Source: Melioribacter sp. (GTDB taxonomy: Bacteria > Bacteroidota > Ignavibacteria > Ignavibacteriales > Melioribacteraceae). From it: DNA of 64,000 nt. Positions 25,995 through 33,861 of the stretch are shown one piece after another (position 1 is the first letter of the stretch; every line of letters begins with the position of its first letter). The position numbers and the translations under genes were made by a program. The notes beneath the pieces were generated by a model, which searched no databases, was not told the origin of the DNA, and saw only the letters and a list, made by a program, of their open reading frames with translations. The stretch lies in contig PMDS01000077.1 in NCBI GenBank assembly GCA_003155655.1, positions 86,877 through 150,876 on the forward strand, given 5' to 3'.

Positions 25995-27098
25995 TTGGTT
26001 AATAATAACATTGATCACCATAATTTCAATTTCAAATTCGGGTATAAATTGATAAAACTCAATAAAGAAATAATTGAGAGAATTTTAATTATCAAATTAC
26101 GGGGTATTGGCGATGTTGTACACTCAACAATTGTAATTGATAATTTGAAAAAGGATTTTCCGAATGCTCATATTGATTATCTTGTTGATCCACAATCTCA
26201 ACCCGGGCTTGATGGTCTTAAAAATATTAACCGGGTTTTAATTTTTGATAGAAAAAATTTTTGGAAAAGAATTCTTCTAATATTAAAAATTAGAAGAATT
26301 AAGTATGACGTTATTTTTGACTTTTTTAGTAATCCGTCTACAGCATTAATTACCTTTCTAAGCGGTTCAAAATTTCGTGTAGGTTACCCATACCGTGGAC
26401 GAAAATATGCTTATAACCTTTTTGGTCCTGCGGATAGAGGAAAATTCCATTCAGCACAGCTTCATTTAGAGACACTTAAATCAATTGGTCTTACATATTC
26501 TTGCAAGAATCTTTATTATAATATAAATGATGCGGCAAAAAGATTTGCTAATGAGTATTTTGAAAAAACATTTTTGAAAAATGATTTTGTAGTTGGTATA
26601 TGTCCTACAGGCGGTTGGGAATCAAAAAAGTGTGCCCCTGAAAAATTTGCAGAAATTGCTTCCGGCGTAATTCAAAAATATAATGCCAGGATATTAATCC
26701 TATGGGGCAAATCGGACGAAAATGATGCTACAATGATCCATTCCTTATTAGGAGCCAAATCGGTGCTTGCTCCCGTAACTTCTATACAAGAGCTATCCGC
26801 ATTGATCTCAAAATGTAATTTGTTGATTGCCAACGATAGCGGGCCAATGCACATCGCTACTGCATTAGAAACCCCGGTATTAGGCTTATTTGGTCCAACT
26901 AATCCAATTAATCATGGACCTTACGGAGAGAAAAATGATTTTATACAATTAACTGAACTAGATTGCATAACCTGTAATTTACTTATTTGTCCAAAGAATC
27001 ATGAATGCTTCAACAATTTACCAATCAATTTAATATTAAATAAAATAGATAATCTAATATCAATAAATAACATAAAGCGTTTATTTGAAGAAAATTGA
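25995..27098 (+). CDS. Glycosyltransferase family 9 (heptosyltransferase-like), first of three
   Basis: Up to 367 residues. GT9 enzymes transfer heptose or related sugars onto LPS core. The N-terminal 'RILIIKLRGIGDVVHSTIVI' and the C-terminal 'NLLIANDSGPMHIATALETPVLGLFGPTNP' are the family signatures. The open frame allows TTG at 25995, but TTG at 26049 puts the RILIIKLRGIGD motif near the N-terminus, as in homologs, and is equally likely. A Cys cluster near the C-terminus (CITCNLLICPKNHEC) is typical of this family. It overlaps the second GT9 gene by 14 nt. Confidence 0.85.
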   Translation: MVNNNIDHHNFNFKFGYKLIKLNKEIIERILIIKLRGIGDVVHSTIVIDNLKKDFPNAHIDYLVDPQSQPGLDGLKNINRVLIFDRKNFWKRILLILKIRRIKYDVIFDFFSNPSTALITFLSGSKFRVGYPYRGRKYAYNLFGPADRGKFHSAQLHLETLKSIGLTYSCKNLYYNINDAAKRFANEYFEKTFLKNDFVVGICPTGGWESKKCAPEKFAEIASGVIQKYNARILILWGKSDENDATMIHSLLGAKSVLAPVTSIQELSALISKCNLLIANDSGPMHIATALETPVLGLFGPTNPINHGPYGEKNDFIQLTELDCITCNLLICPKNHECFNNLPINLILNKIDNLISINNIKRLFEEN

Positions 27099-28164
27099 AA
27101 TATATATTCGTCATTTTCTACTTCAACTTTTACTCTTTTTTAAGAAGAAGAAAAGTAAATCTCCAATACCCGGATTTGGCAAAAATTCTAAAATATTATT
27201 CATCCGGTTAAACAGAATTGGTGATGCACTTGTAACTACTCCCCTATTAAGTGAAATAAAACAACAAACCGGGAGCAAGATTTATGTTTTAGCCGGCTCT
27301 AAGAACTATTTTATCTTCGAAAACCCTGATATATGTGATAAAATAATAATTCATAAAAAAGTTTTAGGCAGCCAAATTGAGCTTATAAGATCACTTAATA
27401 AAATTGGATTTGATGCAGTTGTTGATCTTCATGACGATATTTCTACTACAGTTAGTTACATAACTGCTTTTGTAAAATGCAGTTATAAGTTTGGCTTATC
27501 AAAGGGAATTGATAAACTATTCACACATACAGTTCAAAGACTTGATCCTGAAAAATACCACGTAGTAGACCGAATGCTGGAATTTGGGAAACTATTTGGC
27601 ATAAAATATAATACTGATAAAATTAATATTGTATTTTCAACTACTGTTGAAGATGAACAATATGCCAACAAATTTCTGCAAAATGAATTTACGCAGGAAA
27701 GATTTTTGGCTGGGATCAATATTTCAGCCGGTCATGATGCAAGATTTTGGGGTATCGAAAATTTTAAGCAGCTCATTTCGATATTAAATAATTATGATAT
27801 AAATTTAGTATTGTTGTGTGATAAAAAGGATTTACAAAGCGCAAATGAAATAGCATGTAACTCTGTTCCGGTATTTCAGAGGGATAATTTTAATGAATTC
27901 AGTGCGATTATTAAAAAGCTGGATTTTTTATTTACACCGGATACTTCAATTATACACATTGCTTCTGCTTTCATGAAGCCGGTATTTGGAATTTATGTTA
28001 AGTATAATACAAATAACATGATTTGGTCGCCATATAAGTCTCCCTTTGAATGTGTAATAACGGAAGAACCAAATCTGAACAATGTTTCATTCAAGTTAGT
28101 GAAAGAAAAATTTGTTCCATTCTTTGAAAAATTCTACTATGGATCCAAAATTAAAAACATGTAA
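27085..28164 (+). CDS. Glycosyltransferase family 9, second of three
   Basis: 359 residues. It starts at TTG 27085, overlapping the previous gene. A basic, hydrophobic N-terminus (LLQLLLFFKKKK, about 12-25) may associate with the membrane. The GT9 pattern follows: 'KILFIRLNRIGDALVTTPLL' and the C-terminal 'LFTPDTSIIHIASAFMKPVFGIY'. The second signature is more divergent than in the first copy, and the C-terminal Cys cluster is missing. Likely LPS-core or cell-surface glycan assembly. It overlaps the third GT9 gene by 26 nt. Confidence 0.8.
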   Translation: MKKIEIYIRHFLLQLLLFFKKKKSKSPIPGFGKNSKILFIRLNRIGDALVTTPLLSEIKQQTGSKIYVLAGSKNYFIFENPDICDKIIIHKKVLGSQIELIRSLNKIGFDAVVDLHDDISTTVSYITAFVKCSYKFGLSKGIDKLFTHTVQRLDPEKYHVVDRMLEFGKLFGIKYNTDKINIVFSTTVEDEQYANKFLQNEFTQERFLAGINISAGHDARFWGIENFKQLISILNNYDINLVLLCDKKDLQSANEIACNSVPVFQRDNFNEFSAIIKKLDFLFTPDTSIIHIASAFMKPVFGIYVKYNTNNMIWSPYKSPFECVITEEPNLNNVSFKLVKEKFVPFFEKFYYGSKIKNM

Positions 28165-29275
28165 AAATTTTAGTGGTTACAAACCCTGCTTTCCAGGTCA
28201 CGATTGCATAAAAGACGGCTGCAAGGAATATAATCCGATGGGTACAAGAATTCTAATAATTAATCTTGATGCCATGGGAGATATCTTAATGACCACGGCT
28301 CAGCTGCCATCAATCAAGAGAAAATACCCGGAATCAACAATTTACTGGGTTACGCTTAAGAATACAGTTGGTTTGCTTGAAAATAATCCATTCCTGGATA
28401 AAGTAATGCCTTATGAATTTGAAACTCTTTCTATCTTGCAATCTACAGAGTTTGATGTTGTAATGAATGTTGATAAATCAATACGTTCCGGGGCATTAAC
28501 AATGCAGGTTAAAGCAAAAGAAAAGCTAGGTTTTGGAATTAATGAAAATGGTAAGATAATCCCGCTAAATAAAGGCGCCGATTATAATTATCAATTGGGT
28601 ATGGATGATGATCTTAAGTTTAGAACTAATAAGCGTGCGGGACAGGATTATCTTGCAGAAACATTTAATCTTGAGTACAAGCGTGATGATTATATTTTCA
28701 ATTTCTCAGATAGAGAGAACGAGTTTATTGAAAATTACAGAAAAGAAATAGGTATTTTGGAGAAAGACGAAGTAATCGGATTTAATACAGGCTGCTCCCT
28801 CCTCTTTCCAAACAAAAAAATGACAATTGAACAGCATGTTGAGTTAATTAATACCTTTCTTTCTTTTAACCGCTTTAAGATAATGCTCCTGGGAGGTCCG
28901 GAAGATAAGGATAGAAATAATTTTTTAGCTGAAGAATTTAAAGGCAAAGTTATTAATACGCCCATAAACGATGGAGTACGTAAAGGCGCCTGCTTTGAAA
29001 GTATTCCGCAGCTAATAATTACGGGTGATTCATTTGGAATGCATCTTGCTATCGCACTTAAAAAATATGTAATAGCATGGTTTGGATTGAGCTGCTGGAC
29101 TGAAATTGATTTATATGACTGGGGTATTAAGTTGTTTCCTGAAGGGCTGTTTTGCGCGCCTTGCTGGAAAAAAGTTTGTCCTTATAATCTGGAATGTGTA
29201 CAAATGGTTGACCTTGAAAGAATTGTCAAAGAAACAATCAACTTTTTTGATAGAAGAAAGAGTGGGAAGGAATAA
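28139..29275 (+). CDS. Glycosyltransferase family 9-like protein with Cys-rich N-terminus, third of three
   Basis: 378 residues from ATG 28139, preferred over 28112 because it shortens the overlap with the previous gene. Before the GT9 fold lies a Cys-rich segment with four Cys (KTCKNFSGYKPCFPG, then HDCIKDGCKEY, about 5-29). The GT9 N-terminal motif (RILIINLDAMGDILMTTAQL) follows. The C-terminal part shows 'LIITGDSFGMHLAIALKKYVIAWFG' and another Cys group (CAPCWKKVCPYNLEC). The paired Cys groups could bind zinc or form disulfides; this is inference. It overlaps the next gene by 14 nt. Confidence 0.75.
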   Translation: MDPKLKTCKNFSGYKPCFPGHDCIKDGCKEYNPMGTRILIINLDAMGDILMTTAQLPSIKRKYPESTIYWVTLKNTVGLLENNPFLDKVMPYEFETLSILQSTEFDVVMNVDKSIRSGALTMQVKAKEKLGFGINENGKIIPLNKGADYNYQLGMDDDLKFRTNKRAGQDYLAETFNLEYKRDDYIFNFSDRENEFIENYRKEIGILEKDEVIGFNTGCSLLFPNKKMTIEQHVELINTFLSFNRFKIMLLGGPEDKDRNNFLAEEFKGKVINTPINDGVRKGACFESIPQLIITGDSFGMHLAIALKKYVIAWFGLSCWTEIDLYDWGIKLFPEGLFCAPCWKKVCPYNLECVQMVDLERIVKETINFFDRRKSGKE

Positions 29276-30149
29276 ATTAAATCTGATCGAGAAGTATAAT
29301 TCTCTTAAACGTCCATTAATTCTTGATGGAGCAATGGGCAGTTTATTACAGCAAAGAAATGTTCCTCTAGATAAAAATCTTTGGTCTTCACTTGCAAATA
29401 TTACTAATTCAAAAGAAGTGTCTAAAATATATAGTGAATACATAAATGCAGGTGCTGAAATAATTACTACAAATACATTTAGAACTAATCCATACGCTTT
29501 CAGACATTCTAATCTGAATATTACACATGAAGAATTTGTGCATCATAGTGTTAAATTATTGCTGGATATAATTGGCGAGAAGGATATTATTGCAGCCGGT
29601 TCTAATGCTCCGGCTGAAGATTGTTATCAAAAGGAAAGAACTTTATCATTGCAGGAACTCGAATACAATCATAAGATACATATTGAATTATTATGGGAAA
29701 ATGATTGTGATGTTATTTGGAACGAAACACAAAGCCATTGGGATGAGCTGGAAATTATCTGCAAATTTTGTAATGAGAATTCTATACCATATATCGTAAG
29801 TCTTTATTTTAACGATGATTTAAAGCTTCTCAGTGGAGAAGATTTATATGAAGCAGTTCAATTTGCAGCGGATTTCTCCCCCATTGCTATTGGATTCAAT
29901 TGTATTAAACCACAGGTTCTTAAAAATTATATAAATCAAAGTGTTCTTCCTAAAACATGGGGTTTTTATTTCAATTGCGGCCCGGGTAAAGTTAACGATG
30001 AAATAATTTACTGCGGAGTTGAACCTCAAAACTATATTGAAGATATAAAACCATTGCTTGAGTTAAATCCACTTTTCGCAGGCTCTTGCTGCGGTTCTAC
30101 ACCTTCCCATACAAGAGCAATTAAGGATTTATTTGATGAACTATATTGA
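29262..30149 (+). CDS. Homocysteine S-methyltransferase family protein
   Basis: 295 residues from GTG 29262. A longer frame to 29106 exists only inside the previous gene. A zinc-dependent TIM-barrel methyltransferase: LDGAMGSLLQQ near the N-terminus, 'GAEIITTNTFRTN', the first zinc Cys in GFNCIKP, and the CC pair in GSCCGSTPSHTRAIK. It may use S-methylmethionine or another methyl donor, like MmuM or the N-terminal module of MetH. No cobalamin domain is attached. It is placed between glycosyltransferases and ispE by tight overlaps, so it is co-transcribed with them. Confidence 0.85.
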   Translation: MGRNKLNLIEKYNSLKRPLILDGAMGSLLQQRNVPLDKNLWSSLANITNSKEVSKIYSEYINAGAEIITTNTFRTNPYAFRHSNLNITHEEFVHHSVKLLLDIIGEKDIIAAGSNAPAEDCYQKERTLSLQELEYNHKIHIELLWENDCDVIWNETQSHWDELEIICKFCNENSIPYIVSLYFNDDLKLLSGEDLYEAVQFAADFSPIAIGFNCIKPQVLKNYINQSVLPKTWGFYFNCGPGKVNDEIIYCGVEPQNYIEDIKPLLELNPLFAGSCCGSTPSHTRAIKDLFDELY

Positions 30150-30975
30150 AATTAAAGCTCCTGCAAAAATTAACATTGGCTTGAACATTTTGTCTAAACG
30201 CGAAGATGGTTATCATAATCTATCTACCCTCTTTTATCCCATCAATGATTTGCATGATATTTTAACATTTGAACGTTCGGACAAATTTGAATTTTATTGT
30301 GATAGCGAATCAATCCCATCAGATAGTTCAAATCTAGTAGTTAAAGCAAAAAATCTATTGGAACAGGTTACAAAAAGAAAAATAGATGTCAAAATATCGT
30401 TAAGTAAAAATATTCCTTCGCAGGCAGGGTTAGGCGGAGGCAGTTCAGATGCGGCAGCAACATTATTATCATTGAATGAAATGTTTAATCTTGGATTAGA
30501 ATATGTGCAGTTAATTGATCTTGCTTTGCAGCTTGGTTCTGATGTTCCATTTTTTATCAAAGCCAAACCTGCAATTGGTACTTCCAGAGGAGAAATATTA
30601 AAGCATATTAAACTGGAAATCTCCGGACTAATTCTTATTATTAATCCACATATAAATATTTCAACTAAAGAAGCTTTTAATAACATCTCCCCTTCTAATC
30701 AGAAATTTAATTATGAAACGGCAATTAAAAATTCGGAACTCAACTATTTTGATTTACGGCTTAATCTCAAGAATGATTTTGAAAAATATGTATTTGAGAA
30801 ATATCCTGAAATTGCAGCAATTAAAACTTTACTATATAGAGAAGGAGCATTATTGTCGTTAATGTCCGGCAGCGGTTCTACTGTGTTCGGCATATTCCCC
30901 GACCTTGTAACTGCTGAGTCAGCAATAAAGAGTTTACCAAACGAATATTTTATATTTATTAGTCATCCTAACTGA
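30136..30975 (+). CDS. ispE: 4-diphosphocytidyl-2-C-methyl-D-erythritol kinase
   Basis: 279 residues. A GHMP kinase of the MEP isoprenoid pathway. The N-terminal 'KAPAKINIGLNILSKREDGYHNL' is diagnostic, the ATP loop is PSQAGLGGGSSDAAATL, and 'GSDVPFF' and 'LMSGSGSTVFGIF' complete the set. I prefer ATG 30136 over TTG 30133. It overlaps the methyltransferase gene by 14 nt. Its 3' end overlaps the convergent histidine kinase gene by 8 nt, so the two operons meet here without a visible terminator. Confidence 0.95.
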   Translation: MNYIEIKAPAKINIGLNILSKREDGYHNLSTLFYPINDLHDILTFERSDKFEFYCDSESIPSDSSNLVVKAKNLLEQVTKRKIDVKISLSKNIPSQAGLGGGSSDAAATLLSLNEMFNLGLEYVQLIDLALQLGSDVPFFIKAKPAIGTSRGEILKHIKLEISGLILIINPHINISTKEAFNNISPSNQKFNYETAIKNSELNYFDLRLNLKNDFEKYVFEKYPEIAAIKTLLYREGALLSLMSGSGSTVFGIFPDLVTAESAIKSLPNEYFIFISHPN

Positions 30976-32377
30976 CGTTTGCATTAGGTGGATTAAAATC
31001 ACGTGGAAGTAATATCTCAAAACAGGCACCAGGTTTCTCATTTGTCCCGAGCACTGAAGGGCTCTTGACATTAATTGTTCCTCCTAGTCTTTCTACAACT
31101 TCTTTTACAACAGCAAGACCAAGCCCACTTCCTTCATGAACAGCTTTGTTAATATTCGAAGCTCTAAAAAATTGATCAAATATTTTTTGTATTTCATTGG
31201 CAGGAATACCAATTCCATTATCACAAACTGTTATTAAGAATTTATCTCCATCCGGCTTGAAACTTAATATCACTACTACTTTGCCGTTTACGTCTACATA
31301 TTTTATTGCGTTTGAAATGATATTTGACAATGATAGTTCAAATAATATTTTATCTGAAATTAATATTTTATTTTTTAATAGTTTATCTATAAAAGTTAAC
31401 TCAACCAGTTTAACTTTAGCAGACTCTTGAAAATTATCTATCATTCTTGCAATAAATTCGCTGATATTAATTTCTTCATTGACATGAGAATCAAGCAATT
31501 TTAATTTAGAAATTCTCAAAATATTATTTATAAGGTCAAGCGCTTCTTCGGTCCGTAATTTTGCCCGCAGTATTTTTTGATCAACTTTCTTACTTACAGG
31601 TCCCACATACTTCTCATGGATCAATTCAAGTATCGATTCCACTGCAGTAATAGGCGTTTTAATTTCATGAACAATTCCAAGTGTGTATCTCTGTTTTGCT
31701 TTTTCCGCCTCATTTAATTTTTCTAATGATTGCCTTAATTGTTGTTCACGTTGATAAAGTTCGCGTGATATTTTATTTGCAAAATATACACTTACAAATA
31801 ATACGAACGAAAAAACTACAATGAAAAGAATACTATAAGTTAGAGTGTGCTGATAAGGCAGACCTACCAATCCAATTATATCATAAGTGGGAATTAGCTT
31901 AAAGTGTTCTAAAAAAGTTAATACTGCAAAAATTACACTGACTAATCCAGCGCTCAAATAAACAATATAACCCGGCAAAATCATGCTTCCAATTATCATA
32001 TGGAAAATAAAAAACATATACAGTGGAGAATCTAACAATCCTGTATAGTAAACCAGGAGCATTAGCGCTGCTAAATCAAGCATCATTTGAATAAGAGAAA
32101 TATGCAGGCAGTTGAATTTACCAGGTAATATTCCAACATATTTTCTAATAGTGTGAATTGTAACGTTATAAAGGAAAATCATCAATGAAATTGAAGAAAT
32201 GGCAATTGCTTGAGTGGGGGTTAGATTGAAATGAAACCAGGTCTCACCTAAGAAAATAAATCCTATTAATATTATTACTGCAACGTATCGTAAACGTATA
32301 AACCATAAATTTCTTAATCTTATAGCTTTCCAAAACTCTTCATAGTTATTTGCCCATTCAGGTATCAGTGCTAACAT
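30968..32377 (-). CDS. Membrane histidine kinase, copy 2 of a twin pair
   Basis: 469 residues. The N-terminus (about 25-205) has about six hydrophobic segments and no extracytoplasmic domain, which suggests ligand or membrane-state sensing within the bilayer. A short coiled linker precedes HisKA with the phospho-acceptor His in GIVHEIKTPITAVES. The ATPase domain shows LSNIISNAIKYV, DNGIGIP and GSGLGLAVVKEV. It is very similar in layout to the upstream kinase (32449-33807): both begin with an E-[EW]-[FY]-W-K-[AS]-I segment. No response regulator adjoins it directly; candidates lie upstream in the hydrogenase array. Confidence 0.85.
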   Translation of the reverse strand: MLALIPEWANNYEEFWKAIRLRNLWFIRLRYVAVIILIGFIFLGETWFHFNLTPTQAIAISSISLMIFLYNVTIHTIRKYVGILPGKFNCLHISLIQMMLDLAALMLLVYYTGLLDSPLYMFFIFHMIIGSMILPGYIVYLSAGLVSVIFAVLTFLEHFKLIPTYDIIGLVGLPYQHTLTYSILFIVVFSFVLFVSVYFANKISRELYQREQQLRQSLEKLNEAEKAKQRYTLGIVHEIKTPITAVESILELIHEKYVGPVSKKVDQKILRAKLRTEEALDLINNILRISKLKLLDSHVNEEINISEFIARMIDNFQESAKVKLVELTFIDKLLKNKILISDKILFELSLSNIISNAIKYVDVNGKVVVILSFKPDGDKFLITVCDNGIGIPANEIQKIFDQFFRASNINKAVHEGSGLGLAVVKEVVERLGGTINVKSPSVLGTNEKPGACFEILLPRDFNPPNANVS

Positions 32378-32448
32378 AATTTATGTTAGATTAATTAGTA
32401 AATAACCGCTTCAAATGAAATATATGCAGATGATTTTTTAAAGTAAAC

Positions 32449-33807
32449 TTATTTGATAGGCAGGCTTATTAAAAATTCTGTTCCCGGCCTGCCATGAGTA
32501 CCAATTTGAGAAGGACTTTTTATTTTTATTGCCCCATTATGAATGTTTATGATATCTTTTACCAAGGATAAGCCAGTCCCCGTCCCTTCAATTTTCTTTA
32601 CGTTAGTTGCCCGGTAATACTCTTCAAATATTCTTCCAATTTCATCTTCAGGAATACCAATACCATTATCAAGAATACTAACATGACGTATTCCATTATC
32701 ATCATTAACAGAAATTTCAATTTTGCCGTTATCTTCAGTATACTTAATTGCATTATTGATCAGGTTGGAAAGTGCAATTTCAATTAAAACTTTATCCGCA
32801 TTGATTGGAACATTCTCGTTGTCATCAAATTTAGCATTAATTTGTTTTTTGGTCAGCAGAGATGATGAGCTTTCAAGAAGTTCACTGATAATTCCGGAAA
32901 GACGTATTTCTTCAAGATGAAGCTGATTAAGTAATCTAAATTGTGAAACATGCAGAATTCTATTAATCATCTTTGTGGATTCACTCAAACGAAAGCGTGC
33001 GCGGGATGCTTTTTCTCTAATTCTTTCGTTCATTTCTCCAAGAATATTACTCAGAATAAGATCCAAATTTGCAGAAGCCGCTGCAATTGGACTTTTTAAC
33101 TCATGTACAACAGCCATTATAAATTTTTGTTTGGATTCTTCTGCAGAGTGAACATCATTAAGCGCGCGTTTTAGTTGAGATTCTCTCATATATAATTCGA
33201 CTGCAATTTTATTGGTAAGCAAAATACTTACTATCAGAACAAATGCATTCGTTAAAAGCGCTGTGATAATGAATAATATATCTTTATAAAATGAGTAGGT
33301 GTACAAATAAATATTCTTTTGATGGGGTATATATCCTATAAACTCCATATATGAAAGAGCTGATAAAGCAGATATTAGTACAAAAGCCATGGAATACATA
33401 ATTCCTGCCGGTAACAGCAAGCTGCCAAGAATCATATGAAAAATAAAAAATAAAACTAAAGGTGATTCAATTCCACCGGTGAAATAAATTAGAACACTTA
33501 AGCTTATTAAATCAAGTATCATCTGAAATAATGAATAACCCAAAGCGCTTTGAACTTTTTGTTCAACTTCGTTTGGGTTTATTTTATAAAAAAGAAAATT
33601 GTAAAGCGCTATAAATATATCTACAGCAAGAAATGCAAAATATTGAAGTTTGGTAATTTGAATACCCTGGATGAAACGTAATGCAATAGTTAATACGAGT
33701 AAACCAACTACAGCGAACCATCTTAATTTAATAAACCACGTATTATAGCGCTGTATTGATTTCCAGTATTCCCCGTAGTCGTAAACAAATGTTGGAAGAA
33801 TTTTCAT
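32449..33807 (-). CDS. Membrane histidine kinase, copy 1 of a twin pair
   Basis: 452 residues. The topology matches the downstream twin: an N-terminal 'YGEYWKSIQRYNTWFIKLRW' segment, about six membrane helices (about 28-205), then HisKA with the His in AVVHELKSPIAAASA. The HATPase domain shows LSNLINNAIKYT, DNGIGIP and GTGTGLSLVKDI. The start lies 54 nt after the HydA1 stop, separated by a GC-rich hairpin. Same orientation suggests membership in the hydrogenase operon, possibly at reduced expression because of the hairpin. Confidence 0.85.
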   Translation of the reverse strand: MKILPTFVYDYGEYWKSIQRYNTWFIKLRWFAVVGLLVLTIALRFIQGIQITKLQYFAFLAVDIFIALYNFLFYKINPNEVEQKVQSALGYSLFQMILDLISLSVLIYFTGGIESPLVLFFIFHMILGSLLLPAGIMYSMAFVLISALSALSYMEFIGYIPHQKNIYLYTYSFYKDILFIITALLTNAFVLIVSILLTNKIAVELYMRESQLKRALNDVHSAEESKQKFIMAVVHELKSPIAAASANLDLILSNILGEMNERIREKASRARFRLSESTKMINRILHVSQFRLLNQLHLEEIRLSGIISELLESSSSLLTKKQINAKFDDNENVPINADKVLIEIALSNLINNAIKYTEDNGKIEISVNDDNGIRHVSILDNGIGIPEDEIGRIFEEYYRATNVKKIEGTGTGLSLVKDIINIHNGAIKIKSPSQIGTHGRPGTEFLISLPIK

Positions 33808-33824
33808 AAGGATAAATTAAGAAA

Positions 33825-33854
33825 TGCAGGGGCGAATTACTATCCGCCCCTGCA
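33825..33854. repeat. GC-rich 10-bp-stem hairpin between hydA1 and the twin kinases (REP-like)
   Basis: Perfect 10-bp arms (TGCAGGGGCG 33825-33834 and CGCCCCTGCA 33845-33854) with a 10-nt loop. It is strongly GC-rich compared with its surroundings and resembles intergenic REP-type hairpins of the form AGGGGCGAATT...CGCCCCT. On the minus strand it is followed by TTTCTTAATTT, so partial termination or mRNA stabilisation after hydA1 is possible. Confidence 0.6.
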
Positions 33855-33861
33855 AAATAAT

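Noticed and set aside
29106-29262. Longer N-terminus for the homocysteine methyltransferase
   Set aside because: The extra codons lie within the upstream GT9 gene and encode no conserved sequence; the GTG at 29262 fits the family start.
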